64,000 bases of DNA, from the NCBI GenBank assembly GCA_947487895.1, contig CANKYF010000002.1:434001-498000 (forward strand). Reading direction: 5' to 3'. The DNA comes from an uncultured Flavobacteriaceae bacterium (GTDB lineage: Bacteria; Bacteroidota; Bacteroidia; Flavobacteriales; Flavobacteriaceae). Positions 55,106 through 62,922 of this stretch are shown one piece after another. Numbering within the stretch: the first letter of the stretch is position 1; every line of letters starts with the position of its first letter. The notes beneath the pieces are model-generated. The model did no database searches. It was not told the DNA's origin and saw only the letters and a list, made by a program, of their open reading frames with translations. Position numbers and translations under genes: made by a program.

Positions 55106-56416
55106 ATGAAACTATTAGTTTATTTTCTAGAAAACCTGAGATACATTACTTTCTGGAGTATAGATTTTTTAAAAGGAGCTAAAATATATAAGCATTACAA
55201 AAATATTTCCTATTTACTAAATGACTTTTCAAGTGAAAAATCACGTAATTTTAAGGAAGAAAATTTAAAAAATATTCTAGACCATGCCGTTAAAACTACA
55301 CGTTTCTATAAAAAAATAGAAAACTATAATGCTGTAGAAGACTTTCCGGTAGTAAATAAAAATATTATTAACAACAATTTAAATACTTTTATTTCTAAAA
55401 CATTTATTAATAGAAAACTTAAAACGGTTCAAACTAGTGGATCAACTGGTCTTAGATTCAAGATATATCAAGATAAAAATAAAATATATAGAAATACCGC
55501 AGATACTATATATTTTTCTAAAAAAGCAGGCTTTAAAATAGGGTATAAATTGATCTATTTAAGACTTTGGGATGAATTTTTGCGCAAAACCCCATTATCT
55601 TATTTTATTAAAAATATACAGCCTGAAAATATTTTAAATTTAAATGATGATAGGATTGACAAACTAGTTAATGACTTGAAAAATGATACATCAAGAAAAA
55701 GCATTATGGCATATGCATCTGGCTTAGAACAAATATGCAGATATTTAGACACTATAAAGTTCAAACCCATAAACTCAAATATAAAATCAACTATAGCTGT
55801 TGCCGAAGCTTTATCTGAATATACAAGAATATCTGTAAAAAAATACTTTAATTCTCCAATAGTATCTAGATATTCAAATAGTGAAAACGGTATTTTGGCA
55901 CAACAAAAAAATAATGAAAGTTTAGATTTTTGTATAAATTGGGCAAGTTATTATTTTGAAATATTAGATTTTAATACCGATACCCCAGTAAAGAATAATG
56001 AGCTGGGAAGAATTGTAATCACTGACCTTTTTAATTATGCTACACCTCTAATTAGATATGATACAGGAGATATAGGAAGAATGGATTGTAGAAAGACTCC
56101 TCCTGTATTAACTAAAATTGAAGGTAGAAAAGGAGATTTAATTTTTAATACTAAAGGAGAAGCCATTACAAAGTTTATAACAATATGCCTTATTCCATAT
56201 AAAGAAATTAAACAAGGCCAATTAATTCAAGAGGATAAATTAAACTATACTTTAAAATTAAATGTGTCTAAAAACTTTAATCAGGAAAAAGAACTTATAC
56301 AAGAGTTTAAAGGGTACTTAGGAGCAGATTCTAACGTAAGCTTAAAATATGTGAATGAAATTCCCGTTTTATCTTCGGGGAAAAGAAGACTTACAGTAAA
56401 TAATTATATAAAATAA
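55106..56416 (+). CDS. CapK/PaaK-like AMP-binding enzyme
   Basis: 436 residues. The adenylate-forming motifs are TSGSTGLRF (P-loop, about 113-121), YSNSENG and TPLIRYDTGDIGRM. The fold is that of phenylacetate-CoA ligase, but capsule-locus CapK relatives share it and act on unknown acyl or sugar substrates. It stands alone and is very rich in A+T and in Lys/Asn codons compared with its neighbours, which hints at recent gain. The true substrate is unknown. Confidence 0.82.
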   Translation: MKLLVYFLENLRYITFWSIDFLKGAKIYKHYKNISYLLNDFSSEKSRNFKEENLKNILDHAVKTTRFYKKIENYNAVEDFPVVNKNIINNNLNTFISKTFINRKLKTVQTSGSTGLRFKIYQDKNKIYRNTADTIYFSKKAGFKIGYKLIYLRLWDEFLRKTPLSYFIKNIQPENILNLNDDRIDKLVNDLKNDTSRKSIMAYASGLEQICRYLDTIKFKPINSNIKSTIAVAEALSEYTRISVKKYFNSPIVSRYSNSENGILAQQKNNESLDFCINWASYYFEILDFNTDTPVKNNELGRIVITDLFNYATPLIRYDTGDIGRMDCRKTPPVLTKIEGRKGDLIFNTKGEAITKFITICLIPYKEIKQGQLIQEDKLNYTLKLNVSKNFNQEKELIQEFKGYLGADSNVSLKYVNEIPVLSSGKRRLTVNNYIK

Positions 56417-56456
56417 TTTACAATTTGGTTTACTTTAATACTTGCCAAAAAAGACT

Positions 56457-56464
56457 TATTTTTG
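56457..56464 (+). promoter_or_regulatory. Candidate -7 element of the methyltransferase-ZIP unit
   Basis: TATTTTTG fits TAnnTTTG. Transcription from here would give a leader of about 155 bases ahead of the ATG at 56628. No well-placed TTTG at -33 was found. Confidence 0.4.
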
Positions 56465-56491
56465 TGTTAAATTTATGTTAATGAAAGTTGG

Positions 56492-56626
56492 GTTAAGGAT
56501 TGAGTTATCTATTTGAGTTCTTTATATTTTTATCACTTTAAACACAGTTTAAAAGGTTATAAAAATATAAAAACGAGTAGTGAGAGCCTGACCACGCCTT
56601 AACGTGGTAACCCCATAATAGTGATA
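56492..56626 (+). promoter_or_regulatory. Candidate structured 5' leader upstream of the methyltransferase gene
   Basis: The leader has nested complementarity. TATCACT (56531-56537) pairs with AGTGATA (56620-56626), one base before the ATG. GGTTA (56555-56559) pairs with TAACC (56608-56612). A hairpin CCACG/CGTGG (56592-56596, 56603-56607) has loop CCTTAA. An upstream GTTAAGG (56492-56498) complements CCTTAAC (56597-56603). The block GAGAGCCTGACCACGCC is unusually GC-rich for this genome. It does not match a riboswitch class I can recall. Confidence 0.45.
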
Positions 56627-56627
56627 A

Positions 56628-57359
56628 ATGAAAATAGATACAACTACCTGGTTTTCTTCATGGTTTGATACTCCGTATTACCATATTTTATATAAAGACA
56701 GAAACGATACCGAAGCACATGCGTTTATGGATATGCTTACCAATTATTTAAACATCCCTGAAACTGGTACTATTTTAGATTTAGCTTGTGGACGTGGAAG
56801 ACATGCTAGGTTTTTGAATAAAATTGGGTATGATGTTACAGGTGTTGATTTAAGCGAAAATAGTATTGCTTATGCTAAACAGTTTGAAAATCATCGTTTA
56901 AAGTTTGATGTTCACAACATGTGTGAATCCTACGGAAAGCAATTTGATGCCGTTTTCAACTTATTCACTAGTTTTGGATATTTTGACAATGAAGAAGACA
57001 ATTTAAATACCATAAAATCTATTAAGGCTAACCTAAACGAATTTGGTTTTGGAGTTATCGATTTTATGAATTCTGATTTTGTAATTGATAATTTAGTTCC
57101 TGAAGAAGTTAAAGTTGTTGATGGGATTGCTTTTAATTTAAAACGCTTTGTAGAAAATGGTCATATAGTTAAAGATATTTCTTTTAATATTGAAGAGCGC
57201 CCTTATAATTTTCAAGAGCGTGTTAAAGCATTTAATTTACAAGATTTTAAGACATTATTTGAAAAAGCTGACGTACATTTGCTGGACGTTTTTGGAGACT
57301 ATAAATTGCAAAAGTTTAATAACACATCTTCTGAACGTTTAGTAATGATTTTCAAATAG
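56628..57359 (+). CDS. Class I SAM-dependent methyltransferase
   Basis: 243 residues. The SAM-binding motif I is ILDLACGRGRHARFL (about 49-63), followed by VTGVDLS, and later FNLFTSFGYF. The start SSWFDTPYYHILYK suggests a small-molecule methyltransferase of unassigned substrate. It is preceded by a structured leader and followed after 48 bases by the ZIP transporter gene. Confidence 0.85.
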   Translation: MKIDTTTWFSSWFDTPYYHILYKDRNDTEAHAFMDMLTNYLNIPETGTILDLACGRGRHARFLNKIGYDVTGVDLSENSIAYAKQFENHRLKFDVHNMCESYGKQFDAVFNLFTSFGYFDNEEDNLNTIKSIKANLNEFGFGVIDFMNSDFVIDNLVPEEVKVVDGIAFNLKRFVENGHIVKDISFNIEERPYNFQERVKAFNLQDFKTLFEKADVHLLDVFGDYKLQKFNNTSSERLVMIFK

Positions 57360-57407
57360 TTCAATAATCGATATTTTAGTACTCTTATTGTTGAGTTCAT
57401 AGTTTAC

Positions 57408-58085
57408 ATGAATAATTACCTTTTCCCCTTTTTAGCTGTAGTTGTTGGAATTATTATTGCACGTTTTACTAAAGATAGTAAATCTTGGAATAATAAGCTA
57501 TTACTTTCTTTTAGTGGTGCTTTTTTATTAGCGCTTACCCTTTTTGAATTATTGCCAGAAGTATACAATCATTTAGAAACAAAAATTACTGGCCTCTTCA
57601 TTATGTGCGGTATTTTATTGCAAATAATATTAGAGTTATTTTCAAAAGGTGCTGAACATGGTCATGTGCACGTTAATAAAAAAAGTAGTTCATTTCCTTG
57701 GTTGTTATTTATTAGTTTATGTATTCATAGTTTTTTAGAAGGGTTTTCTATACATGATCATAACGATATGGTTTATGGCATTTTAATTCATAAAATCCCT
57801 ATTGCTACCATTGTAAGTATGTTTTTATTTAAATCTAGTTATGATAAATTTCAAATAGCAGCTTTTTTAATAGCCTTTGCTATTATGACACCTCTTGGTA
57901 CTTCTATATCCCATATATGGCATGACTCTATTGGCAATTTTATTCACATAATTAACGCATTTGTTATTGGTATATTTTTCCATATTTCTACCACAATTTT
58001 GTTTGAAAGTAGTGACGGACATAAGTTTAATCTTTCCAAGTTAGTTACTATTATATTAGGAGTTGGTATTGCGTATTTAATTTAA
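57408..58085 (+). CDS. ZIP family metal transporter
   Basis: 225 residues, with about eight membrane segments. The ZIP metal site is visible as HSFLEGF (His107, Glu111) and HKIP (His128), and a His-rich loop lies between TM3 and TM4 (HGHVHV, 84-89). ZIP proteins bring zinc or iron into the cytoplasm. Its place next to the zur-like gene, across one DUF4268 gene, fits zinc uptake; direct control is not shown since no CAAC-N3-GTTG dyad was seen before it. Confidence 0.9.
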   Translation: MNNYLFPFLAVVVGIIIARFTKDSKSWNNKLLLSFSGAFLLALTLFELLPEVYNHLETKITGLFIMCGILLQIILELFSKGAEHGHVHVNKKSSSFPWLLFISLCIHSFLEGFSIHDHNDMVYGILIHKIPIATIVSMFLFKSSYDKFQIAAFLIAFAIMTPLGTSISHIWHDSIGNFIHIINAFVIGIFFHISTTILFESSDGHKFNLSKLVTIILGVGIAYLI

Positions 58086-58088
58086 GCT

Positions 58089-58155
58089 GCCATTCCTGCG
58101 AAGGCAGGAAAACTATTAAAATAACAATTAGATTCCTGCCTTTGCAGGAATGACA
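58089..58155. repeat. REP-like inverted repeat (CATTCCTGC type)
   Basis: Two arms, CATTCCTGCGAAGGCAGGAA (58091-58110) and the reverse complement of GTCATTCCTGCAAAGGCAGG and a few more bases (58131-58154), face each other across about 20 AT-rich bases. Each arm is also a hairpin. It is a typical short dispersed repeat and may serve as a terminator or mRNA-stabilising structure between ZIP and DUF4268. Confidence 0.75.
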
Positions 58156-58162
58156 AAACGAG

Positions 58163-58591
58163 ATGTTCAGTAAAGAAGAATCAAGAATATTAAGACAAGA
58201 ATTTTGGACTAGTTTTGGAAAATCGTTTCCTAGAAAATGGCTATTGTATAATACTAAATTAAAAGGATTTAGTTTTAAGTTTCATTTTGATACTAAAAAA
58301 GCATTAGTAACACTTGATCTTGAAGATGATTTAGAATACCGTATTAAATACTGGGAAAAACTTTCTGCCTTAAAAGCAATTCTACTGGATGAATATTTAC
58401 CAGAAGCCATATATGATGAATCATATATTTTAGAAAATCACAAGGAAATCTCAAGAATCTATGTGCCTTTAGAGCAAAAGGTTTCTATTCACAATAAAAA
58501 CTCTTGGCAAACGGTAATGGAATTCTTCAACGAAAAAATGAACCTTTTTGAAGCTTTTTTTGAAGAGTATAAAGAAATTATTGAAGGCTAA
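58163..58591 (+). CDS. DUF4268 protein
   Basis: 142 residues with no signal peptide or membrane helix. It has the DUF4268 start (RILRQEFWTSFGKSF) and aromatic-rich C-terminus. The family is found alone and in proteins linked to restriction systems, but its role is unknown. It lies directly before the convergent Fur/Zur-type gene. Confidence 0.82.
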   Translation: MFSKEESRILRQEFWTSFGKSFPRKWLLYNTKLKGFSFKFHFDTKKALVTLDLEDDLEYRIKYWEKLSALKAILLDEYLPEAIYDESYILENHKEISRIYVPLEQKVSIHNKNSWQTVMEFFNEKMNLFEAFFEEYKEIIEG

Positions 58592-58599
58592 ATAATCAT

Positions 58600-58980
58600 T
58601 TAAGCGCTACAAACTTCACACTTCCCTTGAATTAATATTTGTGATGCTACAACCTCGCGTCCAGATAATTCGGGAATTTTCATACTAATATTTAAGCAAT
58701 CTACTTTACCACAATCTATGCATTGAAAATGCGGATGCACATCTATATGCCTAGATTTAGAACAACCATTACATTTTGCATACCATTTAATACCACTATT
58801 ACCTAAAAAAGAATGTAATACGCCGTCATCTTCTAACTTCTCTAAGACACGATAAATAGTGGTCTTATTCATTTGTGAATCCAGACGTTTTATTAATTCT
58901 TTAGCAGAAATAGCGCCAGAATCATTTTCAAACTCTGCTAATAAAATCTCTAATGCTTGTGTTTTACGAATGACACCCAT
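58600..58980 (-). CDS. zur: Fur family metalloregulator, probable zinc uptake regulator Zur
   Basis: 126 residues. The DNA-binding winged helix is at about 5-60 (NKTTIYRVLEKLEDDGVLHS). Dimer-domain metal sites are seen: structural Cys87/Cys90 in CIDC and Cys121/Cys124 in CEVC, with His78, His82 and His84 as possible sensing ligands. A Fur protein divergent from an operon of COG0523 GTPases is best read as Zur, which represses when zinc is plentiful. Two dyads in the shared promoter region support self-control. Fur or PerR identity is less likely. Confidence 0.85.
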   Translation of the reverse strand: MGVIRKTQALEILLAEFENDSGAISAKELIKRLDSQMNKTTIYRVLEKLEDDGVLHSFLGNSGIKWYAKCNGCSKSRHIDVHPHFQCIDCGKVDCLNISMKIPELSGREVVASQILIQGKCEVCSA

Positions 58981-58984
58981 AGTA

Positions 58985-59016
58985 CAAATTTATCACAACT
59001 TTGTTGCAATAACAAA
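58985..59016 (-). promoter_or_regulatory. Promoter of the zur-like gene
   Basis: On the minus strand a -33 TTTG (59016-59013) and an exact -7 TAAATTTG (58992-58985) are 20 bases apart, ending five bases before the start codon. Dyad 1 lies between them. Confidence 0.6.
58995..59007. promoter_or_regulatory. Candidate Zur operator, dyad 1
   Basis: ACAACTTTGTTGC, a CAAC-N3-GTTG dyad. It lies between the -33 and -7 elements of the zur gene and covers the -33 TTTG (59000-59003) of the divergent operon. Confidence 0.55.
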
Positions 59017-59033
59017 TCTTATATTTATATTTG
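59000..59033 (+). promoter_or_regulatory. Promoter of the zinc-responsive operon
   Basis: -33 TTTG (59000-59003) and an exact -7 TATATTTG (59026-59033), 22 bases apart, precede the merC-like ATG at 59063 by 29 bases. Both elements overlap a dyad. Confidence 0.6.
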
Positions 59034-59046
59034 CAACTCAGTTGCA
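59032..59046. promoter_or_regulatory. Candidate Zur operator, dyad 2
   Basis: TGCAACTCAGTTGCA is a perfect 7-1-7 palindrome. It overlaps the end of the -7 element of the operon and the expected transcription start. The core GCAAC-N3-GTTGC is the same as in dyad 1, centred 38 bases away. Confidence 0.65.
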
Positions 59047-59062
59047 TTTATAAACACATTTA

Positions 59063-59467
59063 ATGAGATTAGTAATTCAAAAACCAGATACTTTTGGTGC
59101 TATAGCTAGTACTTTATGCATATTACATTGCATAGCTACACCTCTACTTTTTATAGCACATACTTGTGCAGAACATGGCTGTGCTTCGGCTCCAGTATGG
59201 TGGAGAAGTTTAGATTATTTTTTCTTGTGCATTTCTTTTGTGGCTGTGTACCGTACTACCCAGACCACTTCAAAAAAATTCATGAAATCATTATTATGGC
59301 TGAGTTGGACTACTCTATTCTTGGCAGTAATAAACGAAAAATTTGAATTTTTTCAATTTCCAGAAAACTCTACTTATGTTCCAGCTATAACACTTGTAGT
59401 TCTACACTTATACAATCAAAAATATTGTCAATGTAAAACAGAAAACTGCTGCTCTAACAATGGATAA
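59063..59467 (+). CDS. MerC-domain membrane protein
   Basis: 134 residues with four membrane helices. The MerC signature CILHCIATPLLF (Cys pair in the first helix) and a second Cys set in HTCAEHGCASAP are seen, plus a Cys-rich C-terminal tail (CQCKTENCC). MerC proteins move mercury or other soft metals across the membrane. As first gene of the zur-divergent operon it is more likely a zinc-related transporter or sensor. The folE start codon lies within its last codons (8-base overlap). Confidence 0.85.
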   Translation: MRLVIQKPDTFGAIASTLCILHCIATPLLFIAHTCAEHGCASAPVWWRSLDYFFLCISFVAVYRTTQTTSKKFMKSLLWLSWTTLFLAVINEKFEFFQFPENSTYVPAITLVVLHLYNQKYCQCKTENCCSNNG

Positions 59468-60113
59468 AGAACAAATAGACATAATAGGTGACAATCATAT
59501 CTCTACAAATGTAGAAACACCATTACGTTCAGATGCTTTTGATACATCTGATGATGAAAAAATTAAAAACATTCAACATCATTTTGGAAAAATCATGGAA
59601 GAGTTAGGTTTAGATTTATCTGATGATAGCTTGTCTGGTACTCCATATCGTTTTGCCAAAATGTATGTAAAAGAATTGTTTTATGGCTTAAACCCTAATA
59701 ATAAGCCTAAACTTTCAACTTTTGAAAACAAATATGGTTATAAGAAAATGTTAGTAGAACAAAATATCACCATAGATTCTGCTTGTGAACATCACTTTTT
59801 GCCCATTACCGGACATGCTCATATTGCTTACATACCAAAAGATAAAGTTATTGGGCTTTCAAAAATTAATAGGTTGGTAGATTATTATGCACACCGCCCT
59901 CAGGTTCAGGAACGACTATCGTTACAAATATTGAAAGACCTTCAAAACATTTTAAAAACAAAAGATGTGATAGTCATGATTAGTGCTAAACACCTTTGCG
60001 TCTCTTCTCGAGGTATAAAACATAAAGATAGTTTTACGACCACTATAGAATATGGTGGACGCTTTGAAAATAAAGTATACCGCGATGAATTTTTAAATGT
60101 AATTAACAATTAA
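59460..60113 (+). CDS. folE: GTP cyclohydrolase I (zinc-dependent FolE type)
   Basis: 217 residues. All three zinc ligands of the FolE-IA type are present: Cys109 and His112 in SACEHHFLP and Cys180 in KHLCVSSRG, one residue off the E. coli numbers. RPQVQERL and GLSKINRLVDYYA are the other signatures. It makes dihydroneopterin triphosphate, the first step of folate and pterin synthesis. A housekeeping folE may exist elsewhere, and this would then be a zinc-starvation copy. It overlaps the merC-like gene by 8 bases. Confidence 0.93.
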   Translation: MDKEQIDIIGDNHISTNVETPLRSDAFDTSDDEKIKNIQHHFGKIMEELGLDLSDDSLSGTPYRFAKMYVKELFYGLNPNNKPKLSTFENKYGYKKMLVEQNITIDSACEHHFLPITGHAHIAYIPKDKVIGLSKINRLVDYYAHRPQVQERLSLQILKDLQNILKTKDVIVMISAKHLCVSSRGIKHKDSFTTTIEYGGRFENKVYRDEFLNVINN

Positions 60114-60124
60114 AATTTATAAAA

Positions 60125-60598
60125 ATGATTACTAAAGAACAAGTATTAGAAGCTCAAAACACCTGGGGAAATGGTGTTGTTAAAATTGGATCATTAAAAG
60201 ATAAGAGATCTGAATGCGAAGAATTCTCTAATAATTTTTTGGATAATTTGTATGCATTTGAATTAGGTGCTGTATCATTTAAACCTACTAAATGTGCTAT
60301 AGAGCAGTTTAGACCAACAAAACCAGAAGCCCTATCTTATTTTATTGCTGGTGAAGATCGTGCATGTAAAGAAGATAAAGGTTTTGCAATTCAACCTTGG
60401 ACCAAAGTAAGGTTTGAGAACTCTAACATTATCTTAGAAGAAAACCGTGCTATTGCTATGGGTAATTACTTTTTTACCGATTTAAATGATAATGAGGCAA
60501 AAGTAGAATACACATTTGGTTACATATTAATTAATGACGAATTAAAAATTGATTTGCATCATTCTTCATTTCCTTATAACCCAAATGCTACTAACTAA
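60125..60598 (+). CDS. NTF2-like (SnoaL-fold) protein
   Basis: 157 residues, cytoplasmic. The end AMGNYFFTDLNDNEAKVEYTFGY, given here as AMGNYFFTDLND and EAKVEYTFGY, and LHHSSFPYNP matches a conserved NTF2-like group that I know from neighbours of COG0523 and folate genes. The group has no firmly known role; some members are annotated as kinase-association-domain-like. It starts 11 bases after folE, and its stop TAA overlaps the next ATG. Confidence 0.75.
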   Translation: MITKEQVLEAQNTWGNGVVKIGSLKDKRSECEEFSNNFLDNLYAFELGAVSFKPTKCAIEQFRPTKPEALSYFIAGEDRACKEDKGFAIQPWTKVRFENSNIILEENRAIAMGNYFFTDLNDNEAKVEYTFGYILINDELKIDLHHSSFPYNPNATN

Positions 60599-61092
60599 TG
60601 CATAAATGCCTGTATCTTTTATGTCCCACAGACTGTTTAGAGTCTGTTATCAATGAAAAATATAAAAATGAAAATTATTTTTATACTTCACTTGGTAATT
60701 CGTTTGCCTATGATAACGACACAATAAAACACATAAAAGATACAGTTTACAAAAATAATATCAGAAACATTTATTTCATACTTTCAATTGACAACCAAAT
60801 CATTTTAGATGCATTAGGACGTCAAGATTTTTCTCATATTAGAAGATTAAGTTCTTTTTATGACGAAATAAACCATCAAAAAAAGTATGTTAAGATGTCT
60901 TGGCGTAAAGGCAATATTCAATTTTCTGTACTTTCTTATTATTTAAATAAAAAAATAAAAGAGCTCAACGCCGTTTTAAACTTATCAAGCAACCCAATTA
61001 AAATTTATGGTAAAATATATAATAGGCATTATGATATATTTTCAAACATTTATTCAGGTTTAATTTATCTGGAAAAACATCACTTAAACTAA
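60598..61092 (+). CDS. Unrecognised protein in the zinc operon
   Basis: 164 residues with no signal peptide or membrane helix. Three Cys are near the start (4, 9, 13). The body alternates strands and helices (NIRNIYFILSIDNQIIL) in a way that recalls a degenerate carbonic-anhydrase-like or Rossmann-like core, but no motif proves it. Its ATG overlaps the previous stop by one base, so it is translationally coupled and a real part of the operon. I cannot name a family. Confidence 0.65.
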   Translation: MHKCLYLLCPTDCLESVINEKYKNENYFYTSLGNSFAYDNDTIKHIKDTVYKNNIRNIYFILSIDNQIILDALGRQDFSHIRRLSSFYDEINHQKKYVKMSWRKGNIQFSVLSYYLNKKIKELNAVLNLSSNPIKIYGKIYNRHYDIFSNIYSGLIYLEKHHLN

Positions 61093-61116
61093 AACTCATT
61101 TAGAAATATTTAGAAA

Positions 61117-62334
61117 ATGAAAAAACTACCAGTTACTGTATTAAGTGGCTTTCTTGGAGCAGGAAAAACTACACTTCTTAATCATATATTGCACAATAAA
61201 GAAGGCTTAAAAGTGGCCGTTATTGTCAATGATATGAGCGAAGTTAATATTGATGCGCAATTTATTGAAAATGAAAATACACTTTCCAGAACCGAAGAAA
61301 AGTTGGTAGAAATGAGTAATGGTTGTATCTGTTGTACTTTGCGTGAAGACCTTATGGTTGAAGTAGAAAAACTAGCCGCTCAAAATAAGTTTGACTATTT
61401 ATTAATTGAAAGTACAGGTATAAGCGAACCAATCCCTGTAGCTCAAACTTTCACCTTTGAAAGTGAAGATGGAACAATAGATTTAAGTCGTTTTAGCTAT
61501 GTAGATACTATGGTAACCGTGGTAGATGCCTTTAATTTTATAAAAGATTTCTCTAGTTCAGACTATTTAACAACAAGAGAACTTACTGATATTGAGGGAG
61601 ACGATAGAACTATTGTTAATCTACTTACCGACCAAATTGAATTTGCAAACGTCATTTTAATTAATAAAATTGATCTTGTTGCTAAAGAACAATTAGAAGA
61701 GCTTAAAGCTATTATAAATTCATTAAATCCTGAAGCAAAAATTATATTTACTAAACAATCTGAAGTTGAGCTTACTAAAGTAATTAATACAGGATTATTT
61801 GATTATGAAAAAGCAGAAGCATCTGCAGGTTGGATAAAAGAATTAGAAAATGAACATGTTCCAGAAACTGAAGAATACGGTATTAATTCCTTTGTTTTTA
61901 GAAGTAAAAAACCATTTCACCCAGAACGCTTTCTAAATTATCTTAATCAAGAATTCCCTCAAAATATTATTAGAAGTAAAGGCTTATTTTGGTTGGCATC
62001 TCGCTCAAATCAAGCTCTTATTTGGAGTTCTGCAGGAGGGTCTTGTAAAGCAGATAATGCAGGTGTTTGGTGGGCATCTATGTCTTTTTCAGAACGTATT
62101 AACTATTCCGCATTTATCGAAAATCAAAAGCAAATAGAATCAGACTGGGATATACAATTTGGAGACAGAAAAATAGAACTTGTTTTTATAGGTCAATATT
62201 TAGAGAAAGAAAAGATAATAAATCATTTAAATAATTGCTTACTTACAGACACAGAAGTAAAACTCTGGAATGATCAATTATTTCCTCAAGTAGATCAATG
62301 GCCCATTCCAAACTATGAGCACTCAAATTCTTAA
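61117..62334 (+). CDS. zigA: COG0523 GTPase, zinc metallochaperone (ZigA-like)
   Basis: 405 residues. Walker [10 protein letters not shown] (11-19), the family metal motif C-x-C-C at 70-73 ([10 protein letters not shown]), the ESTGISEP switch (98-105) and the G4 motif NKID (183-186) are all intact, followed by a long CobW C-terminal domain ([14 protein letters not shown]). Zinc-starvation members such as ZigA and ZNG1 deliver zinc to client enzymes using GTP. Its place in a zur-divergent operon supports that role. Confidence 0.92.
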   Translation: MKKLPVTVLSGFLGAGKTTLLNHILHNKEGLKVAVIVNDMSEVNIDAQFIENENTLSRTEEKLVEMSNGCICCTLREDLMVEVEKLAAQNKFDYLLIESTGISEPIPVAQTFTFESEDGTIDLSRFSYVDTMVTVVDAFNFIKDFSSSDYLTTRELTDIEGDDRTIVNLLTDQIEFANVILINKIDLVAKEQLEELKAIINSLNPEAKIIFTKQSEVELTKVINTGLFDYEKAEASAGWIKELENEHVPETEEYGINSFVFRSKKPFHPERFLNYLNQEFPQNIIRSKGLFWLASRSNQALIWSSAGGSCKADNAGVWWASMSFSERINYSAFIENQKQIESDWDIQFGDRKIELVFIGQYLEKEKIINHLNNCLLTDTEVKLWNDQLFPQVDQWPIPNYEHSNS

Positions 62335-62353
62335 TTGTTAAGATATCTAAAAT

Positions 62354-62887
62354 ATGTTGACTACTAAAATAGGAATAATCACAGTAAGTGATAGAGCAAA
62401 TGCTGGGGTTTATGAAGATATAAGTGGAAAAGCAATTATTGATACTCTAAATGAATATTTAATTTCACCTTGGAAACAGGTATATGAAATTGTTCCTGAT
62501 GAACAAGAAGTTATTGAAAAAACCATTATTAATATGGTTGACAACCAAAATTGTTGTTTAGTTGTGACTACAGGAGGTACAGGACCAGCAAAAAGAGATG
62601 TGACCCCTGAAGCCACAGAAACAGTTTGTGATAGAATGATGCCTGGGTTTGGAGAACTTATGAGAGCTGAATCACTAAAATATGTGCCTACTGCTATACT
62701 TTCAAGGCAAACTGCTGGTCTTAGAGGTAGTAGCTTGATTATTAATTTACCTGGAAAACCAAAATCAATACGTCAATGTTTAGATGCCGTTTTTCCTGCT
62801 GTTCCATATTGTATAGATTTAATGGAAGGCCCCTATTTAGAATGTAATGAAGAAGTGATAAAACCTTTTAGACCCAAGAAAAAATAA
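62354..62887 (+). CDS. mogA: Molybdopterin adenylyltransferase
   Basis: 177 residues. It closely follows E. coli MogA: ITVSDRANAGVYEDISG, TTGGTGPAKRDVTPEAT, MPGFGELMR and LPGKPKSI. MogA activates molybdopterin with ATP before molybdenum insertion. It lies 19 bases after the COG0523 gene, well inside the operon. Molybdenum cofactor synthesis has no known direct need for Zur, so this copy is unexpected here. Confidence 0.93.
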   Translation: MLTTKIGIITVSDRANAGVYEDISGKAIIDTLNEYLISPWKQVYEIVPDEQEVIEKTIINMVDNQNCCLVVTTGGTGPAKRDVTPEATETVCDRMMPGFGELMRAESLKYVPTAILSRQTAGLRGSSLIINLPGKPKSIRQCLDAVFPAVPYCIDLMEGPYLECNEEVIKPFRPKKK

Positions 62888-62922
62888 AACCAAAAACAAC
62901 TTTTAAAAGTTACTATCAAGAT

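Noticed and set aside
56586-56614. TPP or SAM riboswitch match in the methyltransferase leader
   Set aside because: The segment GTGAGAGCCTGACC only loosely recalls the TPP element, and the other required TPP or SAM-I/SAM-II blocks are missing.
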